Of a DNA stretch of 64,000 nucleotides, positions 24,684 to 34,913 are shown one piece after another. Each line of letters starts with the position of its first letter. Positions within the stretch are counted from its first letter, which is position 1. The notes under the pieces are model-generated. The model was given only the letters and a program-made list of their open reading frames with translations. It was not told where the DNA came from and did not search any database. Made by a program: the position numbers and the translations under genes. The stretch covers positions 2,820 through 66,819 of the forward strand of contig BLJB01000271.1 of the NCBI GenBank assembly GCA_013423325.1, given 5' to 3'. Source of the stretch: Usnea hakonensis (Eukaryota; Ascomycota; Lecanoromycetes; Lecanorales; Parmeliaceae).

Positions 24684-25514
24684 ATGCCACTCCGTCGGAA
24701 TTCCATCTCCGCTACTTTGCTGCTTCGACGTCGTATGTCTCACCTTGCGCTCTTCCACACATCATCAGCATGGAGGAGCGAATCAACGGGCTACTATGAG
24801 ACATTGGGCCTTAATTCTAATGCCTCTGCGGCAGATATAAAGAGGCGCGCAACCATGCAGGAGTTCATTGATCACGCGCTTACACAACGTAGGCAATTCT
24901 ACTCTCTCTCTAAGACCCACCATCCCGATCATAATCGCAATGATCCAAAAGCCTCGGAGCGCTTTGTCAAGATCTCAGAGGCTTATGCCATTCTCGGTAG
25001 CCCACAGAAGCGAGAAAGGTACGATCAAAACTTCCAACGCGCCCAGGGTGCATCTCCGTCTAAAGCGCCCCGGGCCTCTCACTCGAGTTCTTCGACTGCT
25101 TTTGGATCCAGACCCGCCAGCGGACTAAGCCGAAGGCGGACCCAATTCAAGGGACCACCGCCGAGCTTTTATCGGAGTGGAGGATGGGGAACACAAGGAA
25201 ACAAGAGGAGAGCACAGGCCGAAGAGTCACGGTCTACGGGCACTGGGGAGGTCAAAGGCGGGGGATTTGGACCGGGTCAAGGACAGGCCGGTTTCAATGA
25301 CGTTCCTCATTTCGACCGGGAAGGCCATTATCGTACTCAAGAACAGCAGGATCAACGGCGGCGTAGGCGTACGGAGGGGGAGGGTGTTGGATTTGTAAAA
25401 GGGGGCGATGTCTTTTCTCAGTTTCTGATGATTTCAGCGCTGGTCACGTTTGCCTTTTCAATCCCTACGCTATTCGATAGAAGCAGAAATGGCCGCAAGA
25501 AGGAAGAAGGCTGA
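24684..25514 (+). CDS. Mitochondrial J-domain (DnaJ) protein, DNAJC30-like layout
   Basis: Two exons (24684-24844, 24893-25514) give 260 residues. The N-terminus (MPLRRNSISATLLLRRR, then FHTSSAWRSE) is a classical mitochondrial presequence. The J domain follows at about residues 36-100: YYETLGL, then DIKRQFYSLSKTHHPDHN with the HPD loop that stimulates Hsp70, then FVKISEAYAILGS. A Gly/Arg/Ser-rich linker leads to a hydrophobic segment near the C-terminus (LMISALVTFAFSIPTLF) and a basic end. A J domain followed by one membrane helix recalls DNAJC30. The 48-nt intron has a GC donor, and skipping it would insert 16 residues in helix II without a stop. The spliced form restores the J-domain consensus. 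The exact client is unknown. Confidence 0.85.
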   Translation: MPLRRNSISATLLLRRRMSHLALFHTSSAWRSESTGYYETLGLNSNASAADIKRRATMQEFIDHALTQRRQFYSLSKTHHPDHNRNDPKASERFVKISEAYAILGSPQKRERYDQNFQRAQGASPSKAPRASHSSSSTAFGSRPASGLSRRRTQFKGPPPSFYRSGGWGTQGNKRRAQAEESRSTGTGEVKGGGFGPGQGQAGFNDVPHFDREGHYRTQEQQDQRRRRRTEGEGVGFVKGGDVFSQFLMISALVTFAFSIPTLFDRSRNGRKKEEG

Positions 25515-25770
25515 AAAGGGGTTGCATCCTCCAGATCAAGTTCCTTTTGTACCCAGTCTCGTGCGCTCATTGTGCCCTTGAATTTCCTCTGAAGACAAAG
25601 AGCTGCTTTTGTTAAGCCGCTTCTACCGCAACATAATAGTGTTGCCAAGACCAGTGTCTTGTCAATTGGCCCTGATTGAAAGCCACATCATGGAGGAGCG
25701 ATCGTCTAATTACAATCATGTGGGCTACGAAGAAAAGCAGCATGTCAGTCTCAAGGGGACTATCCGCACT

Positions 25771-27047
25771 TTAACCCTCGAATTCAAAGCTCGTGCCAAC
25801 CTGTTGCTCGTCAATTAATGCTACGCTTTGGAAGACCTTCCCGCTATATTACCTTGTGCGCAGCTTCGTTCAGATTTTGAGTGTCCAGAGACAACCCAAG
25901 ACCAACAGTGACACCAGGTCGAAGTTTGACGTTATACGCGAAAGCAGCAATGCCTCGGTCGTTGATTTTGGCCTACGTTGTGAGCTAGATCTTGGAATTT
26001 CGAAGCAGAAGTGGGCAGAGTAACGCTTACCTTGGCAAAGGATGTAGGGTCGAGACGATATTTGCCTGCCACTTCCATGCCGACGTTGTTGCTACCTTTT
26101 GAGTCCCACGTTGCCTTGGCGCCCGCCTCGGCTTGTGAATTGACCTTATGGTAGTACGAGGCAGCAAAGACACTCAGACTACTTGTTGCGGTAATACCGG
26201 CGCTGTACTCTGCCGCCGTGTACCCAACAGCCAAGGAGTACTTGGTGATTGCAGCCTTCTGAACATCATAGCCTGCCTCCCCACCGACCAAGAAACCATC
26301 GCGCCCCAGGACGGCGTCAATGTTTGCAACAGGACCCTTAAGAACATCGAAGAAGGCGCGGGCATTGAAGTTGGGCTGCTTGAAATAAAGATTGAGTTTC
26401 GCGCCAAATTTCTGTGAGCTAGGGACAAAGTCTGTAAGAGCTTCGGCCTTCAGCCCCTTGGCAAAGTTGTTGTCACGCTCCAACTTTGTACTGAGGACAT
26501 TTGCGGTTGTCCACGATTGTGTAAGAGACAAGCCTGCAGATTGATAGGAAATCAGCAACGCTGCATTCCCATTGCTGAGGATGACGGTGTGGCTCAGGGT
26601 CGAAGATGTATACAAATTGGCGGTGGTAATGAAGCAAAGCAAATTGAAAACCCTACCAGTAGGCGGATCCGCGTATTTGGCTTCAACCTATTGCATCCAA
26701 TGTATCAGTTTCATTGGCGATTGTGCTTCAAAGCTCGGTAGTTCTCAAAATAGAAGCTGGAGGCTCACGGAAGCACTCGTGGGACCCTCGTGGGTAGATG
26801 TGCCTTTAACGTTGAAGCTCACTCCATTGGGAGCTTTTGACTTGACATCGATTTTGGCTTGAATGAAGGGTAAGCTTGACTGGTGGTAGCAGAGTAGCTA
26901 AGAGGTCGCCATTACCAGCTGCAATGTGGTAGAAATCTTTGTTTAAGAGCTATTGATGCATTAGCTATACATTCCAAAGGAAGGACCAGGTGTACTCGCA
27001 TCGTTTGAGGTCTTGGAAATATCAGAGAAAGCAGGAGGAACGGACAT
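25771..27047 (-). CDS. POR1: Mitochondrial outer-membrane porin (VDAC)
   Basis: Seven exons (27047-27000, 26949-26916, 26857-26769, 26687-26657, 26533-26031, 25972-25853, 25800-25771) give 284 residues, the normal VDAC length. It forms the 19-stranded beta barrel through which ATP, ADP and other metabolites cross the outer membrane. The N-terminal helix SVPPAFSDISKTSNDLLNKD is followed by VKSKAPNGVSFNVKG, then LTQSWTTANVLSTKLE. Further on come a VGGEAGYDVQ block and FAASYYHKV, and the C-terminal signature region is AYNVKLRPGVTVGLGLS, ending VGTSFEFEG. The first intron begins GCGAGT rather than GT. Without that splice the VDAC N-terminus cannot be joined in frame. The gene converges with the J-protein. 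Confidence 0.95.
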
Positions 27048-27634
27048 GGTGATAGATGACAGATTTGTAGGTATTCTGGTGATTCCCTTGACGTATAAAG
27101 TAAGCTTGAAGAAGGAGAATGTCTGCTGCAAAGAAACAGGCGATATGCTACAGAATGGATGAAAACATGTTAGCCGTTCAGGCTTGCTTACTAATAAAGG
27201 GTTTCTTTGTTGTCCAACCACGTTTCGGGGTTATTGCACCTGCTCGGCTCCCTCGGCTGAAGAAACAGTATGAATCCTAGTACGCAACCTTCTATCGCTC
27301 TAGAGTAACTCTGCTCATTGGAAGTACAGCATTATGTACTATAGTCCCCAATCGTAGCGGACTAGAGTGGATGAGACCTCTGGATGCAACATTGCCAACG
27401 TTTGTTTGCCAAAATTGCGACAATGCATGCATAGCGATCTATCGACCAACCCTGGATGAGATAGGAGACAATGCTGGCTGAACGCTCTTATGTCCGTCAT
27501 CTACACTTCTTAGACATCTACATAGCCTCCGTCTATTTGGTTTATAGGTTCTAGTGCTTGGTCCACAAAGCAAGGCAAAAGCCTTCGAACGATCCGGGTT
27601 TAGGGAATAGCGCAACGGTGAAATGTCGTACCGT
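27048..27634. other. VDAC upstream region and 3' end of asparagine synthetase
   Basis: 587 bp holding the porin promoter and leader and the downstream region of the asparagine synthetase gene. No gene or clear motif. Confidence 0.5.
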
Positions 27635-29796
27635 CTATTTCTGTTCTGTGTATTTGGCAAGGTGTGTGCCGATCGCCCTGTCAAAGTCAGAATAAAGTTC
27701 CTCATGTTCTAAGATATATCTTACCGTCCGCTTGGATCTGTCTGCTTTGACCATGTAGGCGTCCAACGCATAACCGTTGACGCACATTGAGGCGGAAACA
27801 GCTCATCGAACATGTTGCGATACCAGTAAGCTTCCTTGCTATCGGGAACATCTTCTCCCCACTCAGCTTTCGGCTCCCTCATTTGCTCGTCAGTTACGTG
27901 GAGTTCGGCGTTGTCTTTCAAAGCGTCTATCCACCCATAGCCTACACCATCGCTGAATTGCTCCTTTTGACGCCAAAGGATATGATCTGGGAGATAAGGC
28001 TTTGCATCGGGCTCATCGGTCGTATCAAAAGCTTTACGCAAGATGTATTTTTCTATCCGATCTTTGGTAATCAATTTCTCAACTGGATCAATGCTCATTG
28101 CGTTTTCCACAAACTGAGTTGGTTAGCAGAATCCTGGAGATTATGGATGCGGTACTAACCTCTTTGTCGAGAAAAGGTACACGGGCTTCGACTCCCCAAG
28201 CTGCGGTCGACTTGTTGGCTCGCAAGCAATCAGAAAGATGGAGATTCTGAATGCGGCGAACAGTCTCCGCATGAAAGGCTTCTTTGTCCGGAGCGGCGTG
28301 AAAGTAGAGATAACCTCCGAAAATCTCATCACTGCCCTCCCCACTCAGCACCATTTTTACTCCCATGGCTTTGATCTTGCGGCTGAGGAGAAACATCGGA
28401 GTGGAGGCTCTAATAGTAGTAACGTCGTAGGTTTCAAGATGAAAGATGACGTCTGACAGCGCATCTAAGCCATCCTCGACGGTGAAGCTGAAACTGTGAT
28501 GCTTAGTTCCAAGAAATTTTGCTACCTCCAAGGCAGCTTTAGTGTCAGGCGAATTAGGCAGTCCAATCGAAAAGGAATGAAGCTGAGGAAGCCACGTCAC
28601 AGTCGACAGTTCATTTTCATCGTCAATCCCTACAAGCTCTTCACTGGATTGCTGCTCGGGGTCGCTGGACCCATTAATTTTGCCCACTGATGTTGACCGA
28701 AGCCTGAGTGTCTCTCTCTGGGCTATTGACGCAACGAGACTGGAGTCCAAACCTCCGGAGAGTAATACTCCGTACGGTACTTCAGCCATCAGTCGCTTCC
28801 GAACAGATTTCTCCAACAAAGTTCGTATCGATTTGTAATCTATCGGAGTTGAAGGTACATTGAGTGGATCCCACCAACGCGGTTGAAAATACCGGGTCAT
28901 TGTGTCTGTCTTGGAATCATAAATATGTCCGGGAGGGAACCACATGATCGAATCGCAGATTGGATGCAAGCACTTCAACTCCGATGCGAAGTAAACTGCG
29001 CCAGGAGTTTGGCTCGATCTTCCCTGGTAAAAGCTTGTGATTCCTAGTGGGTCTCTTGCGGCCACAATGCGATCTGCGTTCTTGTCATAGAGAACCCAGG
29101 AGAACATGCCGTCTAAGTACATTGGGGCATCGAGTCCATGCTCCAGGTACTAGAAAATATCAGAGTTCTCTCGGAATTGAACATGATTGATTCATACCAG
29201 AGGAATTATGACTTCGCAGTCCGAGTGGGTCTTGAAATTGTGGGGGTACTTCAGCTGCTTGCGCAGAAGCCTATGGTTGTAGATCTCACCATTCACAGCA
29301 AGAGATAATGAGCCATCATCATTGACTAGAGGCTGGGCCCCCGTATCTGCATACAGTCAGCGGGAAAGGGAGGAAAACATCACTGGGAATTCTCCTCACC
29401 CACGCCGACAATACTCAATCTTTCGTGGGCCAAGACTACCATATTTCAGCTTCATCGCCTTTCAATTCACAGCTATGGGCAATCTGACTGGTGCTGTTTG
29501 CGACGAAGTTACCGCCTGACCACAATCAGTTCCATTGTCTTTCGTAATGTCATTCGACTTGCTCACTCCAATCGGGACCACGATGGCGAGCGCTATTGCA
29601 GGTCTGGTCAGAAAGATCTCGCGGTGTCAAGGGTCAGTTTTCTTACGCCTTGGCCATCCGCAAAGCGGTGGGCTTGAACTTCTGCACATCCGGATGGCTT
29701 GGTGAAGTCAGCGAATATATTAAGCAAAATCGGAAATAGATAGCAGGCACGTTGGCGTTTCAGGACTCACCGGTGACAAGCGAAGATCCCACACAT
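27635..29796 (-). CDS. ASN1: Asparagine synthetase (glutamine-hydrolysing)
   Basis: Nine exons (29796-29771, 29697-29647, 29592-29567, 29515-29489, 29435-29400, 29346-29198, 29149-28160, 28113-27725, 27677-27635) give 578 residues. The enzyme makes Asn from Asp, ATP and Gln-derived ammonia. The protein starts MCGIFACHR, so Cys2 is free to be the glutaminase nucleophile, followed by RHRGPDWSGNF and LAHERLSIVGVDTGAQPL of the class-II amidotransferase domain. The synthetase domain has the PP-loop LLSGGLDSS for ATP, the MVLSGEGSDEIFGGYLYFH segment and WGVEARVPFLDKEF. The C-terminus DPSGRAIGTHLAKYTEQK is reached only with the last intron removed. Six small exons at the 5' end carry the glutaminase half. 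ASN1 and ASN2 cannot be told apart here. Confidence 0.95.
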
Positions 29797-30227
29797 ATCT
29801 TGAGTTTTTCGAGAACTTGAGACCCAATTGAACGTGTCAGAAGAAGGTGAGAAGCACGCGAAGATGAGCATTAAATGTCCTAAAACGCGGCTCAAAATTA
29901 TCTGACTCACAGACGCTAGCGGAGATAAGATGCGATAAGAAAAATGACGTCTCAGTATTAATGTTTCTCAGTTTTAAGAAGAGTTTATACGGACCAACTG
30001 CCATTGAGCCGTGGATCGTTAAAGCCCATATTAGATACACGAATCTGCATGCTTATAGGCAGAAGACTCGGTCCTAGCTCAAATAGTGATGCGCCATAAA
30101 CTCCTCTTTCGCACATCAGCACATCTATCATAAGCCTTTGATGAATTTGTCTCCTTCCTGCGCCAAAGTATTCCCGAAACCACCGTTTAGTCGCCTGTGG
30201 CATTCGCCATCAGGCAGCGAAGACGAC
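29797..30227. other. Upstream region of asparagine synthetase / 3' of UBC9
   Basis: 431 bp. No gene is supported and no repeat was seen. A short open frame on the minus strand has no family resemblance. Confidence 0.45.
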
Positions 30228-30855
30228 TCATGGTGCCGCATTGTCTTTCACAATGGCTTTGACCTTCTTTTCGTAGGCCTGGCGATCTCTTTTGAAGAGG
30301 TTGTAGGCATCAGCTTGTGCTGGCGAATCGGGGTTTGGATCGTTCAGCAGGTCTTGAATACCGAGTAGAATTTGCTTGATAGTGATGGCTGGCTTCCAAC
30401 CCTCTTCTTCGTTCAAGATGGAAAGGCAAACAGTACCGGAGGGATAGACGTTGGGGTGGAAAAGTGGGGGAACGAATTTGCCTACGTCCTTGTCAGATAA
30501 TTTTACCTTAGGAGACCTCCCAATTACCAACATTTCGGAGGCTTTGTAGGATACTCTTTTAATTTGGTCAGTATCAAAGGTCGGGCGATTCAGGCTCTTG
30601 ACTTACCATCCGGAAAAAGCACATCCAACTTGAAAAGGCCCCCCTCCCAGAGTGTCTTGTCCTTGCCGGGCACTCCACATTCCCACTTCTTCAAGTCCAG
30701 AACCCCTTGAGCAGTACGAACGGGCTTTGCAAAAAATCCGAACGGGTGATCACGGCGCCATTGCTTTCTGATTCTCGTCAGTAATATTTCAGAGCTGTCA
30801 TGTGGATGCGCAAAGCTTGCCTCTCCTCTTGAAGACGATTCTGACACAAGGACAT
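30228..30855 (-). CDS. UBC9: SUMO-conjugating enzyme E2 Ubc9
   Basis: Four exons (30855-30821, 30767-30607, 30555-30532, 30481-30228) give 157 residues, the standard Ubc9 length. Ubc9 takes SUMO from the Aos1-Uba2 E1 and passes it to lysines in the nucleus. The start MSLCQNRLQEERKQWRRDHP equals the Ubc9 N-terminal helix, and the core reads LWEGGLFKLDVLFP, then EYPTKPPKCKFVPPLFHPN. The active-site Cys lies in SGTVCLSILNEEEGWKP, followed by ILLGIQDLLNDPNPDSPAQ. The first intron uses donor GCAAGC. Reading through it instead would begin with an unrelated Ser-rich N-terminus and lose the conserved helix, so I prefer the GC-AG splice. It is divergent from PEX19. Confidence 0.96.
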
Positions 30856-31257
30856 CTTTGGAGCTGTACTTTCAATTTTGTAATTAGTAGAAAGGTCGTC
30901 GAAGAGCTCAAAGGCTGATGGTCATGTAGTTGGGAGCAAGCTGTGAGACTTATGTAGACGATGTTTTTGATAGACTGGGAAATTTATCAAAGATTGGACG
31001 GGTTGATTTGAACAACAAGGTGAATTAATAATCTCACGCGCAAGAGGTCTTGCCCAGTATCTATATTGAGTTGAGAGGTAAAGTAGCCGCATGAAGCACT
31101 GAAGTGGAAGTGAAGAGATTGAGTTGCAGCGGAGTCTCGGCATCCCCGCAGTGCCTCCCCCGATCACGTTCACATGATTTTGCTCCTCCTACGATGCTAA
31201 ACTACAGACATGTCTCAAGGTCACAAGAACTCTACAACGTGAAATCGTTGCGCTATT
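30856..31257. promoter_or_regulatory. Divergent promoter region, UBC9 / PEX19
   Basis: 402 bp between start codons. An in-frame ATG at 31,210 lies upstream of the chosen PEX19 start but reads into a stop unless a very short intron is assumed. Confidence 0.45.
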
Positions 31258-32289
31258 ATGAAGGAGGATGAGGAGCGCCAAAAGAGCGCGAAGCAGTCTA
31301 CTGATACTTCGGACAGAATACCAATTGATGTACCTGATCCAGAAGAAGATGATTTGGACGATCTAGATGGCATGACTGGAACCCTTCCCAGACCTTGCGG
31401 CGCTCTGTGCTTATTTTCCTAGATATGCTCGATCAATTCTCCAATACCAACGTCAGCAAACCCCAAAATCTCCAAAAAGTAATCGAGCCCGTACAAGGGC
31501 GAGATGTTCATGAACCTGGTGATTTGGACGCAGTTACGAATGAATTCAGCAAACAACTTCAAGACCAAATGGCTGCGCTCATGGGCAATATAGACGAGTC
31601 ACCGGAAATGAAAGTCGAGATCGAAGCAATGATGCGCGAATTGGGTGTCGCAGCAGATCCTGGAATGCCTTCGGCATCAACGGCAGGGGTCGATGGGACA
31701 GCGCCGCATTCGAATACAGACGAGCCATTTCAGGAAACCATTCGAAAGACCATGGAGCGAATGCAAGCTTCGGGAGACCAAGCCACAGCTACTGCAAAAC
31801 CCGAGCACTCCGATGACATGCTTGCACAAATGATGAAGGATATGCAAGATGGTGGACTAGAAGGGGCTGGAGACGACGAAGGATTTAATAAAATGCTTCT
31901 CGGTATGATGGAGCAGTTGACAAACAAGGACATACTGTATGAGCCGATGAAAGAACTACACGACAAATTTCCACGGTGGATGTCACAAAATAGAAGCACC
32001 ACCAATGCAGACGATCTGCGAAGATATGATAAGCAGCAAAGACTCGTAGGAGAAATCGTGGAGAGGTTCGAACAGAAATCTTATTCCGATACCCATACAT
32101 CGGACAGAGAATTCATTGTGGAGCGAATGCAAGAGGTACAGGACGTAGCCCGTTACCTTCCTGCCAGAGGAGCTAATCGATTTACATTAGATGCAAGCCG
32201 CTGGAAGTCCTCCAGCTGATCTCGTCGGGGATATGAATGCTGCACAAGATGCTTTAGGTGACATAGACTCTGGTTGTGCTCAGCAATGA
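31258..32289 (+). CDS. PEX19: Peroxin-19, receptor for peroxisomal membrane proteins
   Basis: Three exons (31258-31369, 31423-32135, 32191-32289) give 307 residues. Pex19 binds peroxisomal membrane proteins in the cytosol and docks on Pex3. The acidic N-terminal region reads VPDPEEDDLDDLDDMLDQF, typical of Pex19. The middle has FSKQLQDQMAALMGNI, an ELGVAADPG block, KMLLGMMEQLTNKDILYEPM and ELHDKFPRWM. The C-terminus is QAAGSPPADLVGDM and ends CAQQ, a CaaX farnesylation box. Intron 1 has a GC donor (GCATGA) and is required to remove a stop and rebuild the DDLDDMLDQF block. An alternative start 48 bp upstream cannot be excluded. Confidence 0.93.
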
Positions 32290-32425
32290 CATGGCCGTTA
32301 TGGTCCATTGAGATCAGGAATCATCAGCTGGGCATCCCGCCCATGAATACGCCTAGCCTACTCCTATACCGGGAGAAAGGTTCAGAGACATTCGTAAAAA
32401 GCGGTCGATATGACTTCGATTAGGC

Positions 32426-33097
32426 TCACCCCATTGACGTGTCCATATCCTGGTCTTGCTCTGTCGCGCTCTCTCCACCTGGGCCAGTGCCTTCCTCTGT
32501 CGACCGCTGTCTCGACATGATCTCTATGAATAATTGGTCGTATTCATCCTCGTCGCTGCCGTAATGAGACAATGTATCCTGCTGGCTTTGATCTTCCTCT
32601 TCCGCGTGATCTTGCATGGATGACACGAGCGCTTCGAACTCTTGATTCTCCCGTAACAATATCTGATCGACCATTTCCACTTCTTTCAGGAGTAGGTTAG
32701 TTGAAACAATGTAAGTATGCAAATGACCCTAACTCTTACCACCAGTTGAAGTAGATCCTACTTCTTGCTCGTTGTCATCAAGAATCTGAGGATCTTCTGG
32801 GGCTGAGCGTGCTTGGTCGTATTCCCATTCTTTCTGCCTGGAGAGGAAATCGTTCCTCAAGATCTGCTACAGTGTAAGTCTTGGATCTATCAAAGTGTCT
32901 CAGACATGACAGCCACACACCTGTGCACTGCGGAATTCCCACTTTTTGTCATCGCTGACCTGACGGACTTTCTTCAGAAAGTTCTGTCGCCTCCGATCTT
33001 GTTTATCAATAGGTTTGCGTTGCATATGAGGATACCTTGTGGCGCGGTCGCCTGAGTACATCGATTTGTCACCATTTGCGTGCCCTGCGGACGCCAT
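32426..33097 (-). CDS. Conserved-looking acidic protein, function unknown
   Basis: Three exons (33097-32921, 32866-32740, 32682-32426) give 186 residues. The N-terminal third is basic and helical (RKPIDKQDRRRQNFLKKVRQ, then DDKKWEFRSAQ). The middle reads ILRNDFLSRQKEWEYDQARS. The second half is very acidic, with HAEEEDQSQQD, GSDEDEYDQLFIEIM and a Glu/Gly tail ending DMDTSMG. No signal peptide or membrane segment. The clean splicing and constrained central block suggest a real nuclear or cytosolic protein, perhaps with a short linear binding motif at DEYDQLFIEIM, but I do not recognise the family. It converges with PEX19. Confidence 0.75.
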
Positions 33098-33557
33098 CTG
33101 GAGAGAGAAGCAAGGGCAGACATTAGGGTCAAGTAGCGCCAAAGGATGCAAATTCCTCTCGTACGACGAGGGGCTGATTTGGAACATTGTCCCTGCCTCC
33201 TGGATTTAGAGTAAACAGAACTCGTGAATTCAGTTGAACCGCGCGGAGGTTTCCCCGCGTGTGCTAGCGTGTTTGATGCAACAATAAATAATACACCAGT
33301 GCGAGAAAAATGCCATCGTCTACAGTGGGTGATTGTATGGACAATTCTCAATTAAGCCATCAGAAACATATTATTCGTGATATTTTAGTGGGACATCAAA
33401 TGAATGCAGTCGAAATAGACAAAAGAAATTCGTCAAGGAAATTTGACGCCAATTTATGCTACACGCCGTCATCCCATGTAATGCCATCCCTAATAATGCC
33501 GCTGTTCGCTGGAATGCTGACTTTCGCAAGATGCGCTGACCGGTCTTATCGCAGTGT
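33098..33557. other. Spacer between the acidic unknown and the Mid2-like gene
   Basis: 460 bp: promoter of the minus-strand unknown and downstream region of the wall-sensor gene. Nothing else recognised. Confidence 0.45.
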
Positions 33558-34403
33558 CTAAAAATTGGAAGCAGTGTTAACAGGCCCAGGATTGTGGTAT
33601 TGATCCAAGGTAGATCGCTAGATTCGCTGGTTAGACGTCCTTACGTGGATTAAGCGGGAATATTGACTTACAAAAGGACTGTGACCACTGACACTGCTAT
33701 TCTTCTCATGTCCTGGCTGGTGGTCCATCAAATCATTATCACCATCGTGGGACCGACGATTCTTGCCCCAAATGCGCCAAAAAACGATCGCCAGACCTCC
33801 CAGCAGTATCGCGCCTCCAACACCGCCAACAACACCGCCAACGATAGATTTGCTTCTCGATGAGAGGCCCGAGCTGCCCGATCCACCGTTAGTTCCACTG
33901 AGACCATGAGCTACTGAGGATGTGGCTGCAGCCGAAGCCGCGGCAATTACTTGACTAGATGTTGACGTGATACTCAATGTCACGCTTCCGCTTGTTGAAA
34001 TAATTGTGGTCACAATCTCCTTGGTCACGCTGCCAGTGGGAGTTGTGCTCGTGGACGTAATGTGAGATGACCCTTCTTTCGATGTCGAGGACTTTGACTC
34101 TGCCGAAGAGCTCGGTTCTGTTTGAGTATTTGAAGTTGTTACACTTTGCTTAGCCGCACTTTGGAGCGAGGTAGTCGCATCATCGGAAGATGTGCTTGTT
34201 GAGTCTGAGTTCTGGATGCCCACGGATTGAGAAGTTGATGCAGACGAAACGCTAGACGAGGTGGAGAGCGACAACGCCGCTGAAGAGAGCGGTGTTATGG
34301 ATGTATTATTCTCCTGGCGATACTGTAGAAGATTTTGGATGTCTAATGCCGAAGAGAGGCTGGCAAAAATAATGAAAAGGGCGACCGTGCTTAAACACAA
34401 CAT
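33558..34403 (-). CDS. Mid2/WSC-like cell-surface sensor (Ser/Thr-rich, one TM)
   Basis: Two exons (34403-33672, 33617-33558) give 263 residues. A signal peptide (MLCLSTVALFIIFASLSSAL) is followed by about 150 residues dominated by Ser and Thr, likely O-mannosylated in the wall. Then comes one membrane helix (IVGGVVGGVGGAILLGGLAI) with a basic stop-transfer (WGKNRRS) and a short cytoplasmic tail. The second exon supplies the end RSTLDQYHNPGPVNTASNF, a pattern I associate with fungal surface proteins of this layout. There is no WSC or Cys-rich head domain, so Mid2-like is closer than Wsc-like. Such proteins sense wall stress upstream of Rho1 and the PKC pathway. That role is by analogy. Confidence 0.8.
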
Positions 34404-34913
34404 TGCTGAAACGCTATAGGTAAAATTTGAGATGGCGCGAAATAAGTGCTCGTTTCTAAAGACAGTGTGTGCTTCTTGAACGTGTGATAGGATAACGACA
34501 GACAGATGAGATACGACTCGCCGGTAGGATAGTCGTTGTCACAGGAGTTGAAAGAATCAGAGCAGTGCAAAATTAGAATTAGAAATGAACAAAGTAAAGG
34601 CCTAAGCCCTGCGGCGCCTAAAAGTAAGGTACACTGTACGAGTACGAGACTAACGGAGCACGGGAGTAGGCGCAATAAGAAAATTTCATTAAAGTACTCG
34701 CGTACCTGCAGGCTGCATGCTCCTACATGATAGCCTATACTCGTGTGTATCTGGATTTGTTGACTTCTTCGAGCTGCTCTTCCTCATAATTTCGGGAATT
34801 CGCTGAGGAATTGCCCCGCGCATGTACTTCGTCAGAGGCTTCCTTACGGCAATATCCCTTCAACCGCGTGGTCAAAGTGGAAATCGTGCCGACGCCTCAC
34901 GCTTTCATGGACA
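34404..34913. promoter_or_regulatory. Divergent promoter region, wall sensor / PQ-loop transporter
   Basis: 510 bp between divergent starts. No clear motif was recognised. Confidence 0.4.

Noticed and set aside
30590..30847. UBC9 start with a Ser-rich N-terminus
   Set aside because: The alternative with a GC-AG intron restores the exact Ubc9 N-terminal helix.
34536..34730. Short plus-strand frame in the spacer before the PQ-loop gene
   Set aside because: No conserved residue pattern, no splice continuation, and it lies in the divergent promoter.
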